The notes under the pieces: generated by a model
What the model was told of the DNA's origin: nothing
What the model saw: the letters and a program-made list of their open reading frames with translations, nothing else
The model's database searches: none
Shown: positions 44,125-52,557 of the stretch, one piece after another
Layout: each line of letters starts with the position of its first letter
Numbering within the stretch: the first letter of the stretch is position 1
Program-made: the position numbers and the translations under genes
NCBI RefSeq assembly: GCF_900112185.1
Contig: NZ_FOKP01000013.1
Coordinates: forward strand, 99,758-163,757
Reading direction: 5' to 3'
Length of the DNA: 64,000 nt
Source of the DNA: Allobosea sp. CRIB-10
Lineage (GTDB): Bacteria > Pseudomonadota > Alphaproteobacteria > Rhizobiales > Beijerinckiaceae

Positions 44125-44865
44125 ATGCGGATCGCCATCCTCTCCGACATCCATGCCAACCGCGAAGCGTTCGAGGCGGTGCTGGCGGCGGTGCGTCGCC
44201 TCGCGCCCGACCGGCTGGTGCTGCTCGGCGATCTCGTCGGCTACGGCCCCGAGCCCGGCTTTTGCGTCGATGCGGCGCGTGAGCTCGTCGCGGCCGGCGC
44301 GATCTGCGTCCGCGGCAACCATGACGAAGCCGCCGTGCACGGCCCCTCCGGCATGACGCCGAACGCGCATGAGGCGGCGCTGTGGACCAAGGCGCGGCTC
44401 AGCGCCGAGCAGAGTGCTTTCCTCGCCGGCCTGCCGCTGACGGTGGAGCTCGACGGCGTGCTCTTCGTCCATGCCAGCGCCCGCGATCCCGCCGACTGGC
44501 ACTATGTCCGCGACCTCCGCAGCGCCGAGGCCTGCCTTGCGGCGACAGATGCGGCGACCGTGGTCTGCGGCCACACCCATCTGCCGACGATCTTCTATGC
44601 CAGGCCCGGGCGCGAGCCGGTGGCGTTCATCCCCTTGCGCAACCTGCCCGCGCCGCTCTCGGCGGTGCATCGCCATGTCGTCGTGGTCGGCGCCGTCGGC
44701 CAGCCGCGGGACGGCGACCCTGCCGCTTGTTTTGCGCTGCTCGATACGCAGGCGCGCGAGGTCACCATGGCGCGCGTGCCCTATGACACGCAGGACACCG
44801 CGCGGAAGATCAGGGCGGCCGGCCTGCCGGACTGGCTCGGCCTGCGCCTGCAGATCGGCAGATAG
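44125..44865 (+). CDS. Calcineurin-like metallophosphoesterase (YfcE/MJ0936-like)
   Basis: A 246-aa phosphodiesterase/phosphatase. All metallophosphoesterase blocks are visible: ILSDIHAN, LLGDLVGYG, VRGNHDEA, and GHTHLP near residue 155. Such proteins act on phosphodiesters or phosphoproteins. It ends 8 nt before a Ser/Thr kinase-like gene on the same strand. A kinase and a phosphoesterase in one operon may act on the same target (inference). Start ATG at 44125. Confidence 0.88.
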   Translation: MRIAILSDIHANREAFEAVLAAVRRLAPDRLVLLGDLVGYGPEPGFCVDAARELVAAGAICVRGNHDEAAVHGPSGMTPNAHEAALWTKARLSAEQSAFLAGLPLTVELDGVLFVHASARDPADWHYVRDLRSAEACLAATDAATVVCGHTHLPTIFYARPGREPVAFIPLRNLPAPLSAVHRHVVVVGAVGQPRDGDPAACFALLDTQAREVTMARVPYDTQDTARKIRAAGLPDWLGLRLQIGR

Positions 44866-44873
44866 GAGGCAGG

Positions 44874-46289
44874 ATGGAACGGCCTGACACCGGCTCGGTC
44901 ATCGACGGTTTCACGCTTACCGAGCGCTTGAAGGCCGGCGGCATGGCGACGCTCTGGGGCGCCACGCATCCTGACCATGCCAGCCCGCTCGTCGTGAAGA
45001 TCCCGGTGCTCGATCCCGGCGCCGACGTTTCGGCCATCGTCGGCTATGAGACCGAGGTGCTGATCCACAAGCGCCTGTCGGGTCCCCATGTGCCGCGCTT
45101 CGTCGCCTCGGGCGACCTCGCCCGCATCCCCTTCATCGCCATGGGCTTCGTAGCAGGAGAGAGCCTGGCGGAACGGATCAAGCAGGCACCACTGCCCTTT
45201 TCGGAGACGCAGCGTATCGGCCTCGCGATCGCGACGGCGCTCGCCGACCTGCATCGCCAGAACGTGGTGCATCTCGATCTCAAGCCCGAGAACGTGATCC
45301 TGACCGACAAGGGTGCGGTGCTGCTCGATTTCGGCCTCGCCCGCCATGCCGAATTGCCGGACCTGCTCGGCGAGGAGAGCTCCGAGCCGATGGGGACATC
45401 AGCCTATATCGCGCCCGAGCAGGTGCTGGGCGAGCGCTCCGACCCGGCAAGCGACCTCTTCGCGCTCGGCTGCCTGCTCTATCAGATGGCCTCGGGCGAG
45501 GAGCCGTTCGGGCGGCCGAAGACCGTGCCCGGCATGAAGCGGCGGCTCTATCACGCGCCCAAGCCGCTGCGCGCCGTCAATCCGCAGGCTCCGGCCTGGC
45601 TCGAAGCAATCGTCGCGCGCTGCCTCGAGGTCGATCGCGGCCGGCGCTACGCCGATGCGGGCAAGGTCGCCTTCGACCTGCGCCACCCCGAGCAGGTCAC
45701 GGTCTCGCGCAAGCGCCCGACCGCTGGGGAACGCGGCCTCGCCAAGCGGCTGGTCGACCTGTTCCAGAAGCGCGACGAGGCCGAGGTCACCGGCGCGCCT
45801 ACGGTGGCGCGGCGCAGGGCCGGCCCCTCGCTCGTGCTCACCGCCGTCGATCTCACCGAGGGACCAGATGCGCTCGCCGCGGCGATCCTGGCGGAGACCA
45901 ACCGGATGCTCGCCGCCCGCCCCGATTCCTCCCTGGCCTGCCTGACGGTGCTGCGGACCGAGATCATCGGTGAGACCAGGACTGTCGATGCGGAAGGGCG
46001 CTCGCTCTATATCGGCCGGCTGGTGGCGCTGAAGGACTGGGCGCGGCCGCTGCATCTGCCGGAGGACCGGGTCAGCTACCATGTCATCGAGGCGGTCAGC
46101 GCCGCCGATGCGATCCTGCGCTATGCCGAGCACAACGACATCGACCATATCGTGCTCGGCGCCCGCTCCTCCTCGGCGGTACGCCGCCATCTCGGCAGCG
46201 TCTCGACCAAGGTCGTCGCCGAGGCGCACTGCTCGGTTTCTGTGGTGCGGGTGAAGGGCGGCAGCGAGGAGCGAGCGATGTTGCGTTGA
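44874..46289 (+). CDS. Serine/threonine protein kinase fused to a universal stress protein domain
   Basis: 471 aa. Residues about 12-270 are a Hanks-type kinase: degenerate Gly loop (LKAGGMATLW), ATP Lys in VVKIPV (Lys42), catalytic loop HLDLKPEN (133-140), DFG (152-154), APEQ (180-183). The HLD replaces the usual HRD, so it is of the RD-minus class. Residues about 318-460 form a Usp domain ending GARSSSAVRRHLGSVSTKVVAEAHCSVSVVRV, close to the nucleotide-binding G-2x-G-9x-G(S/T) pattern but with Ser at the middle Gly. There is no transmembrane segment, so it should be cytoplasmic. Likely cotranscribed with the upstream metallophosphoesterase. Confidence 0.88.
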   Translation: MERPDTGSVIDGFTLTERLKAGGMATLWGATHPDHASPLVVKIPVLDPGADVSAIVGYETEVLIHKRLSGPHVPRFVASGDLARIPFIAMGFVAGESLAERIKQAPLPFSETQRIGLAIATALADLHRQNVVHLDLKPENVILTDKGAVLLDFGLARHAELPDLLGEESSEPMGTSAYIAPEQVLGERSDPASDLFALGCLLYQMASGEEPFGRPKTVPGMKRRLYHAPKPLRAVNPQAPAWLEAIVARCLEVDRGRRYADAGKVAFDLRHPEQVTVSRKRPTAGERGLAKRLVDLFQKRDEAEVTGAPTVARRRAGPSLVLTAVDLTEGPDALAAAILAETNRMLAARPDSSLACLTVLRTEIIGETRTVDAEGRSLYIGRLVALKDWARPLHLPEDRVSYHVIEAVSAADAILRYAEHNDIDHIVLGARSSSAVRRHLGSVSTKVVAEAHCSVSVVRVKGGSEERAMLR

Positions 46290-46321
46290 CCTCCCCGCCC
46301 TCGCCTTCGAATATACGGCCC

Positions 46322-47362
46322 ATGCCGGTTGCTCCCTCCGCCCCGCCCGAATTCGATCCCGCCCGGCTGGACGCCTTCCTGCGCTCTGCTCTGCCGGGAC
46401 GCGCCTCCGGCCGGATGGATATCGAGCGGATCAGCGGCGGCCAGTCGAACCCGACCTTCTTCGTCTCCTATCACGATGCCGGCACCCGGCTCGTCCTGCG
46501 CAAGAAGCCGCCGGGGCCGCTGCTGCCCTCGGCCCATGCGGTCGAGCGCGAATACCGCATCCTCGAGGCGCTCGCCGGCTCGGCCGTGCCGGTGCCGCCC
46601 GTGCTTTTGCTGCATGAGGCGGACGATGTCGTCGGCACGCCGTTCTACCTGATGGAGCGGCTGGAGGGTCGCGTCTTCCACGATACCGCCTTGCCCGGCG
46701 TCACCCCTGACGAGCGGCGTGCCATGTATTTCGCCATGGCCGAGGCGCTGGCGGCGCTGCACGGCTTCGACTGGCGGGCAGCGGGCCTCGCCGACTTCGG
46801 CAAGCCCGGCAACTATTATGCCCGCCAGCTGGCGCGCTGGGGCCGGCAATGGCGCGAAACCCGGACGCGCGAGATCCCGGCGATCGACCGGCTGATCGAC
46901 TGGCTCGGCGCCAATCTCGACGAAACGCCGGACACGACCATCGTCCATGGCGATTTCCGGCTGGGGAACCTGATGTTCGCCCCAGACGCGCCGAAGGTCG
47001 TCGCGGTGCTCGACTGGGAGCTCTCGACGCTCGGCCATCCGCTCTCCGACGTCGCCTTCTCCTGCCTGCCCTGGCATTCGACGCCGGACATGTATGCCGG
47101 CATCGTCGGGCTCGATCGCGAGGCGCTGGGGATACCGACGCAGGACGAATACATCGCCCGCTATTGTGCCGCCGCCGGGCGTGCTGAAGGGCCGGGCCGC
47201 TTCCACCTCGCCTTCTCGCTGTTCCGCTTCGCCGTCATCCTCGACGGCATCGCAGCGCGGGCGAAGACCGGAAACGCCGCCGCCGAGAACGCCGTCGCGG
47301 TCGGCGCGATGGCGGAGAGCTTTGCGCAGCGTGCGGACGCGTTGGTCGCAGGTGATGGCTAG
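46322..47362 (+). CDS. APH-fold phosphotransferase, ACAD11/LvaA-like
   Basis: A 346-aa aminoglycoside-phosphotransferase-superfamily kinase of the acyl-CoA-linked branch. ISGGQSNPTFFVSY and LVLRKKPPGPLLPSAHAVEREYRIL are the nucleotide loop and ATP Lys region, VHGDFRLGNLMF is the catalytic loop, and VLDWELSTLGHP is the DFG equivalent. In mammals this domain is fused to an acyl-CoA dehydrogenase (ACAD10/11), and in bacteria LvaA phosphorylates 4-hydroxyacyl-CoA. The next gene is an acyl-CoA dehydrogenase, which supports that role. ATG at 46322 chosen over TTG at 46286, which overlaps the kinase gene. Confidence 0.87.
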   Translation: MPVAPSAPPEFDPARLDAFLRSALPGRASGRMDIERISGGQSNPTFFVSYHDAGTRLVLRKKPPGPLLPSAHAVEREYRILEALAGSAVPVPPVLLLHEADDVVGTPFYLMERLEGRVFHDTALPGVTPDERRAMYFAMAEALAALHGFDWRAAGLADFGKPGNYYARQLARWGRQWRETRTREIPAIDRLIDWLGANLDETPDTTIVHGDFRLGNLMFAPDAPKVVAVLDWELSTLGHPLSDVAFSCLPWHSTPDMYAGIVGLDREALGIPTQDEYIARYCAAAGRAEGPGRFHLAFSLFRFAVILDGIAARAKTGNAAAENAVAVGAMAESFAQRADALVAGDG

Positions 47363-47373
47363 TTTGTTTCTCT

Positions 47374-47484
47374 GGTCGTCCCGGGCGACCGCAGGGAGAC
47401 CCGGGACCCATTCCGGAACCTCTATCGGAAGGGCTCCGGAATGGATCCCGGATCGGCGCCGCTTCGCGGCTTGTCCGGGATGAC
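47374..47484. repeat. Intra-operonic inverted repeat (about 111 bp)
   Basis: Left half GTCGTCCCGGGCGACC plus GGGACCCATTCCGGA; right half TCCGGAATGGATCCCGGATC plus TTGTCCGGGATGAC. The arms form a long cruciform between the phosphotransferase and the acyl-CoA dehydrogenase, two genes likely in one operon. Confidence 0.75.
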
Positions 47485-47508
47485 TCGGTAAGGATTGGGA
47501 GAAGAGTG

Positions 47509-48780
47509 ATGGATTTCGCCTATTCGGCCAGGGTCGAGGAACTGCGCGCCAAGCTGCAGGCGTTCATGGATGCCCATATCCAGCCGGCGGACGCCGCCTG
47601 GAAGCACGAGGTCGAGGCTGGCCGCTATCCCAGCGCGCTGATCGACGATCTCAAGGCGAAAGCGAAGGCGGAAGGGCTGTGGAACCTCTTCCTGCCGGCG
47701 CTGAAGGCCGACGAGCCCGGCACGCGACTCAGCAATCTCGAATATGCCCCGCTCGCCGAGATCATGGGCCGGTTCTACTGGTCCTCGGAGGTGTTCAACT
47801 GCAACGCCCCCGACACCGGCAACATGGAAATCCTGCACATGTTTGCGACGCCGGAGCAGCGCGAACGCTGGCTGAACCCGCTGCTCGCCGGCGAAATCCG
47901 CTCCTGCGTGGGGATCACCGAGCCGGGCGTCGCCTCGTCCGACCCGACCAATCTGCAGACCACCATCATCCGCGACGGCGATGATTACGTCGTCAACGGC
48001 CGCAAATGGTGGACGACGGGTGCGCTGCACCCGAAGGTGAAGTTCTGCATCGTCATGGGCCTGTCCGATCCGCGGCCGGACGCCGATCCGCACAAGCGCC
48101 ACAGCATGATCATCGTGCCGATGGACTCGCCCGGTCTGACGGTGATGCGCAATCTGCCGCTGCTGAACCATTATTCGATCGAGGGCCACACCGAGACCGA
48201 CTTCAGCGAGGTCCGGGTGCCGGCCGCGAACCTGCTCGGAGAGGAGGGCGCGGGCTTTGCGCTGGCGCAGGCGCGCCTCGGGCCAGGGCGCATCCATCAT
48301 TGCATGCGCACCATCGGCCAATGCGAGGTCGCGCTTGAATTGATGGTCGAGCGCGCGCTGGAGCGAAAGGCCTTCGGCCGCAATCTTTCCGACTACGCCA
48401 ATGTCCAGGACTGGATCGCGGAAGGACGCATGGAGATCGACCAGGCGCGCCTGCTTTGCCTGCGCGCCGCCTGGATGATGGACAAGCATGGCAACAAGGC
48501 CGCGCGCACCGAGGTCTCGGCGATCAAGGTCGCGGCGACGCGCCTGCAGACCAAGATCACCGACCGGGCGATGCAGGTCTTTGGAGCCGGCGGGCTCTCC
48601 AACGATACCCCGCTCGCCTTCATTTACAGCTGGGGCCGGGCCCTGCGCTTCATCGACGGGCCGGACGAGGTCCATTTGCGCACCATCGCCCGCGCCGAGA
48701 TCAGGAAGCGCAAGGAGAGCAACCGCAGCACCTTCGCGGAACAGGGCGTGCTGCGGCCCTGGGTGAAGGGAGCGAGCTAG
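47509..48780 (+). CDS. Acyl-CoA dehydrogenase, ACAD10/11-type
   Basis: A 423-aa flavin acyl-CoA dehydrogenase. CVGITEPGVASSDPTNLQTT is the FAD/substrate motif, GRKWWTTGALHPK follows, and the C-terminal part RAMQVFGAGGLSNDTPLAFIYSWGRALRFIDGPDEVH is characteristic of the ACAD11 branch. Start ATG 47509 behind GGGAGAAG (a GTG lies directly in front). With the upstream phosphotransferase it makes the split version of the fused mammalian protein, used for 4-hydroxyacid breakdown. A decayed copy of its 3' end lies at 53079-53259. Confidence 0.93.
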   Translation: MDFAYSARVEELRAKLQAFMDAHIQPADAAWKHEVEAGRYPSALIDDLKAKAKAEGLWNLFLPALKADEPGTRLSNLEYAPLAEIMGRFYWSSEVFNCNAPDTGNMEILHMFATPEQRERWLNPLLAGEIRSCVGITEPGVASSDPTNLQTTIIRDGDDYVVNGRKWWTTGALHPKVKFCIVMGLSDPRPDADPHKRHSMIIVPMDSPGLTVMRNLPLLNHYSIEGHTETDFSEVRVPAANLLGEEGAGFALAQARLGPGRIHHCMRTIGQCEVALELMVERALERKAFGRNLSDYANVQDWIAEGRMEIDQARLLCLRAAWMMDKHGNKAARTEVSAIKVAATRLQTKITDRAMQVFGAGGLSNDTPLAFIYSWGRALRFIDGPDEVHLRTIARAEIRKRKESNRSTFAEQGVLRPWVKGAS

Positions 48781-48783
48781 CGC

Positions 48784-49614
48784 TCAATCGGCCGCGACGG
48801 GCGGCCCGGCGAGCTGGACCGCGACCGTGCCGAACCAGCGCGTCTCGACCTCGAAGCGCACCGGCACGGGAAACTCGCCGCCCTCGCGCAGCGCGATCAG
48901 GACCGAGCCCTTCAAAGGCCGCATCGCCGCCTCGCGATCATCGTCATGCCGGAAGCCGGCGATCGTCCGGACGGTGAAGCCGCAGCGCAGGGCGCGGCCG
49001 TTCAACGGGCCGTGGTCGGCGACCTGCACCCTCGCCGAGGAGGTCATGACCGCGACCGAGCGGCGGCGGCCGTCATAGATCGCCGTCGAGCCGTCGCAAG
49101 CCTCGCTCTCAGCCACCTTTTTCAGCATGCCGGCGACGCCGGAGAGCGAGTCGACCGTGCCGCGGATCAGTTCGGGCGGGACGGCTTCGCGATCCTCGTT
49201 CGACGGCTCCTGCCGCCGGACGACCGGCACTCCGCGCAGATAGTGCAATTCGCTGACATAGGTGCGGCCGCGCCATGAGCCGTTCGCGGCGTAGAGCCGC
49301 GGCTCGGGACCGCTGCGGCCCCAGCGGCCCTCCACCTTGCCGGATTGCTCGGCAGCCCCGACGAGCTGCGCCGCGCGGTAGGGGCGCGTGCGGATCTCGA
49401 TGCGATAGCCGGCGCGGTCGAGCAGCGAGGTCACCTCGATCTCGCCGAGCGTGACCCCGCCCAGCACCGTGACATCGTAGCGAAGGCGCAGCTCGCGCGC
49501 CGAGGCGGCCGAAGGCGCGGTGCAGGCGAGCGCTCCGGCGATCAGAGCGCCTGCCGCGATGACTCTGGCCTGTCTCGAAGCGCTGCCGGCTGCCCTAACG
49601 CCGAGCTCAGGCAT
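48784..49614 (-). CDS. Exported DUF3108-domain protein
   Basis: About 276 aa. The signal peptide QARVIAAGALIAGALACTAPSAASA is followed by a DUF3108 beta-rich domain opening ELRLRYDVTVLGGVTLGEIEVTSLLDRAGYRIEIRTRP. Role unknown; DUF3108 proteins are periplasmic or outer-membrane associated. The exact start is unclear: ATG at 49614 sits right before the leader, while ATGs around 49698-49692 and 49800 are also in frame. Convergent with the acyl-CoA dehydrogenase (3-nt gap). Its 5' half and upstream region recur in damaged form at 52558-53078. Confidence 0.75.
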   Translation of the reverse strand: MPELGVRAAGSASRQARVIAAGALIAGALACTAPSAASARELRLRYDVTVLGGVTLGEIEVTSLLDRAGYRIEIRTRPYRAAQLVGAAEQSGKVEGRWGRSGPEPRLYAANGSWRGRTYVSELHYLRGVPVVRRQEPSNEDREAVPPELIRGTVDSLSGVAGMLKKVAESEACDGSTAIYDGRRRSVAVMTSSARVQVADHGPLNGRALRCGFTVRTIAGFRHDDDREAAMRPLKGSVLIALREGGEFPVPVRFEVETRWFGTVAVQLAGPPVAAD

Positions 49615-49849
49615 TGGTACCGTCGCCGAAGAGGCCGCGCAGCCTCGCAGCCCCTCGGTGTCGTCGCCGTCGAAGTCGCGCCCGAGCATCCGCATCATCC
49701 CGCATGGGACCGGCCGGTCCCCTTCCCTCCGCGTAAACGCCCGGTGTGACAGGGCCGAAGCGATGTGCCGTTGTAGCGCGGACGACCTGAGCCCCGCCAT
49801 GCACGAAGGCGCGATGGGTTGCAGTCGCCGATCGGCGATGGAAATGCTC
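49615..49849. other. Conserved upstream region of the DUF3108 gene
   Basis: No independent gene is convincing here. The stretch is recognisably duplicated at about 52850-53078, so it was part of the duplicated unit. Its last bases, GAAATGCTCT, match the closing end of the 105-bp repeat that follows, as if a second repeat had been partly removed. Confidence 0.5.
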
Positions 49850-49954
49850 TAGAGCATTTTCGAGCGAAGTGGACACCGGTTCGCGTGCAGAAAATGCGAT
49901 AAAACAAGGATCTAGAGCAATTTCGCGATTCGAAGAATTGCGGAAATGCTCTAG
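49850..49954. repeat. 105-bp intergenic palindromic repeat, copy 3
   Basis: Third copy of the family seen at 10455 and 18510: TAGAGCATTTTCGAGCGAAG, ACCGGTTCGCGTGCAGAAAA, then the TCTAGAGCAATTTCGC hairpin closing in CTAG. Read on the minus strand, the CTAG end supplies the TAG stop (49951-49953) of the ATP-grasp gene. This mirrors the other two copies, which supply stops to plus-strand genes. Confidence 0.88.
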
Positions 49955-51051
49955 TAAGGGGTCACGTTCGCCGGTATCGTGACGATGGTTCGATCCTTCG
50001 GCACCACCGGGCCGGCGGATCTTGTTTTGCCGAGCAGCTCGAGGAACGGCAACAGCGGATCGCGGGCGAATTCACGGATCACGCGCCGCTCCAGCCAATT
50101 GAGCCGCCAAGGCAGCACAGCTGCCTTGAGGAGGCGGCCGCGATTCCGCAACTCCAGCCCATCCGGCGGCCCCTGTCTCAAGGGCTCCTTCGTCAGCGCT
50201 GCCCGGATGAAGTCCAAGCCCGCCAGTGCCGTGACATCCATCCGGAACCAGAAACGCGGATTGCTCTCGATGAAGAAGACCTGGCCGTCCGCTCTCTCGC
50301 GAAGATCGAAGCCAATCACGCCATCGAGCGCCAGATGCGCCGCGATCGCCCGACTGAAAGCCTCGACCTTGGGGCGCTGAACAAAGCGAATGCCGTAGCG
50401 CGCAAAGGTGTATGCCACCTGGCCGACGATGGTTCCGCGCTCGCAGAGGTAAAAAACGCAGAGGTCCCGGCCGGGAATGAAATCCTGCGCCAGGATCGGA
50501 CTGTAGTCGACCTGCCCGCACAAATCCTCGGGTCCGTTGATCCTGCGCACACCCCAGCTGCCATCCAGGCTCGGCGGCTTGACGATGAAGGGATAGATCA
50601 ACGCTCCGGTCGAGGCAGCGGCTCGCAGCTCGGACCAGGTCTCGAAGATCCGCGTGTCGGGCGTGGGCAGGTCGAGATCACGGCACAGCTGATGAAATGT
50701 CAGCTTGTTGTTCAGCCGATCGAAGGCGTCTGCCGCAGGAATCGGAAAGCAGGGTGTCTCGAACCTCTCCGGGTAGCTGGCGAGAAAACGTGTCGTATGT
50801 CCGCAAGTCGGAAGGATGCAGGAGATCTGGTGCTCTTTGGCGTATTGATCGATCGCATCCGCTTCGCCAGGCCCGGCCAGCGCGAATGGTTTTCCCAATT
50901 CGTGAAAGGCGCGACAGTGACGCGAATGCTTGAGCCAGGCGCCATCGCCTGTACCGATGATATGAATATCGTTGAAATATAGGGATACTGCTTTCAATAT
51001 CCTATATTCCATTCGAAATCTATCTGCCAGAAGGATTGCGCGACCGGTCAT
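49951..51051 (-). CDS. ATP-grasp domain protein (carboxylate-amine ligase-like)
   Basis: About 366 aa. A pre-ATP-grasp Rossmann-like start (AILLADRFRMEYRILKAVSLYFNDIHIIG) is followed by the ATP-grasp body: FDRLNNKLTFHQLCRDLDLPTPDTRIF, FIVKPPSLDGSWGVRRI, and the acidic metal site GVIGFDLRERADGQVFFIESNPRFWF. Such enzymes join a carboxylate to an amine or peptide. It is divergent from an acetyltransferase, and the pair may modify a surface or secreted metabolite (inference). ATG at 51051 preferred; a GTG at 51093 is in frame. The stop lies inside the 105-bp repeat. Confidence 0.82.
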   Translation of the reverse strand: MTGRAILLADRFRMEYRILKAVSLYFNDIHIIGTGDGAWLKHSRHCRAFHELGKPFALAGPGEADAIDQYAKEHQISCILPTCGHTTRFLASYPERFETPCFPIPAADAFDRLNNKLTFHQLCRDLDLPTPDTRIFETWSELRAAASTGALIYPFIVKPPSLDGSWGVRRINGPEDLCGQVDYSPILAQDFIPGRDLCVFYLCERGTIVGQVAYTFARYGIRFVQRPKVEAFSRAIAAHLALDGVIGFDLRERADGQVFFIESNPRFWFRMDVTALAGLDFIRAALTKEPLRQGPPDGLELRNRGRLLKAAVLPWRLNWLERRVIREFARDPLLPFLELLGKTRSAGPVVPKDRTIVTIPANVTPY

Positions 51052-51258
51052 TGCTCGGCTTCCCGTCTCGAGCACCGAGTGAGAATGGAGCACATCTGGA
51101 AATTCTTTCCGTTCTACCCTATCGCGTCATATTTGCCTGCTTGTCGGCGCATCGCAACCGATCCGCCGCGGACCAATAGTGTTAAGCCGATTTATCCCTC
51201 GCAAGCGCGAGGGCTTCGTAGATCATGAGGCATCGCATTCGGTCCTCGGGGGGCACCG
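51052..51258. other. AT-richer divergent intergenic region
   Basis: About 207 bp between two divergent accessory genes, with AT-rich stretches (for example around 50985-51030 and 51110-51190) unlike the flanking DNA. It should carry both promoters. No repeat or RNA gene recognised. Confidence 0.4.
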
Positions 51259-52557
51259 GTGGACGAGGCCGATCCTCTCAACAGACTGGACACGCAGTCG
51301 GGCACGATGGCGCGCGGCGACCGGCGCTCTTGCCTGCCTCGTTCCTCCGGGGCAGTCAGAACCCATCCTGCATACCGGCTCGACCAGGCCGAGAGACTGG
51401 AAGCGGAGATCGTCACCGCCTCGGACTTTGCGCGATATCGCGATGACTGGGACGACCTCGTCGATCGCGCGCTGATCCCGAACATATACATGCATCCGAC
51501 AATCGCGCTTGCAGCCGATGCGCATGGTGGTCGTCGTATCGTGGTCGCTCTGGTCTGGCGAGTGTCCGGCTTCAGGCGGGTGCTCGTCGGCGCCTGGTCC
51601 CTGGCGGAATTCCCGGAGCGCCGCCGCTTCTTCAGCGTTCTCGATACGGCGCTCAACCGGCTCGTCTTTGCCGGGACGCCGGTCGTGGACGCCGGGCTGG
51701 TCTCGGAGGTTCTCGACAAGATGCTGGATGCCATCGCCGCTCAGCCCGGTCTTCCCAGGATCATCGTCGCGTCCGACCTGAACGCGGATGGGCGATTGCT
51801 GCCCAGCCTACGCGACGTTCTCGCCCGGCGCCGGTCCCGCGCTCTGGTCGTGGGGCGGCGGCGGCGAGCGGTCCTGACGCGCCGAACCGCCAGGGAGCTC
51901 CCGGACCAGCCGGGAGCGTCCGCGAAACAAAGGCAGGATTTCCGCAGGCGAGGCAGACGCCTGGCGGAAGCCGGCATCGAACCTGTCGCCCTGATGCGCG
52001 GGGCGGAGATCGCCGATGCTTTCCAGGCGTTCCTTCACATCGAGGCCAGCGGCTGGAAGGGCAAGAAGGAGCACAGCGGCTGGGCGATAAGGCTCGACCC
52101 GGCGCTGGAGCCGTTCGCAGCGGAGATGATTGACGGTCTGGTGCAGGCCGGATGCGCCAGCATTGAAGCCCTGAGGCAGGGCGAGCGCTGGATCGCCTTC
52201 TCGATCTGGCTTCGCTCCGGTTCGCGCGCCTTCGGCTGGAAGATGGCCTATGACGAGGCGTTCGCCAGCTTCGGGCCCGGTCGCCAGCTCTCCGAGCTGG
52301 TGACGGCAAAATTCCTGTCCGATCCCGCTTTGGCGAGTTTCGACAGCTGCAACGGCTCGGAGACCTCGTTTCACGCCGCGATCTGGCCGGAACGGCTCGA
52401 ACTGGTCGACATCGTCATCGACGCCCGTCGCGGCGGCTCCGTCTCGGGCACGCTCTTCATGATCGTCGAATTGACGTATCGCCGGGGACGAGGCTGGCTG
52501 AAGGCCGCGCGCGATACGGTGCGCGCCTATTGGCGGGGCTTGCGCTCGGCACAGTGA
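51259..52557 (+). CDS. BioF2/FemAB-like GNAT acyltransferase
   Basis: A 432-aa protein with the double-GNAT layout of the acetyltransferase_6/BioF2-like family (CelD/BcsL type). The second half carries AEAGIEPVALMRGAEIADAFQAFLHIEASGWKGKKEHSGWAI and WIAFSIWLRSGSRAFGWKMAYDEAFASFGPGRQLSELVT, the typical acyl-CoA binding region with the E-x-x-xWKG motif. Such proteins act in exopolysaccharide, cellulose or cell-wall modification. Starts at GTG 51259 behind GGGGGG. Its TGA (52555-52557) is the left edge of the duplicated segment that follows. Confidence 0.8.
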   Translation: MDEADPLNRLDTQSGTMARGDRRSCLPRSSGAVRTHPAYRLDQAERLEAEIVTASDFARYRDDWDDLVDRALIPNIYMHPTIALAADAHGGRRIVVALVWRVSGFRRVLVGAWSLAEFPERRRFFSVLDTALNRLVFAGTPVVDAGLVSEVLDKMLDAIAAQPGLPRIIVASDLNADGRLLPSLRDVLARRRSRALVVGRRRRAVLTRRTARELPDQPGASAKQRQDFRRRGRRLAEAGIEPVALMRGAEIADAFQAFLHIEASGWKGKKEHSGWAIRLDPALEPFAAEMIDGLVQAGCASIEALRQGERWIAFSIWLRSGSRAFGWKMAYDEAFASFGPGRQLSELVTAKFLSDPALASFDSCNGSETSFHAAIWPERLELVDIVIDARRGGSVSGTLFMIVELTYRRGRGWLKAARDTVRAYWRGLRSAQ

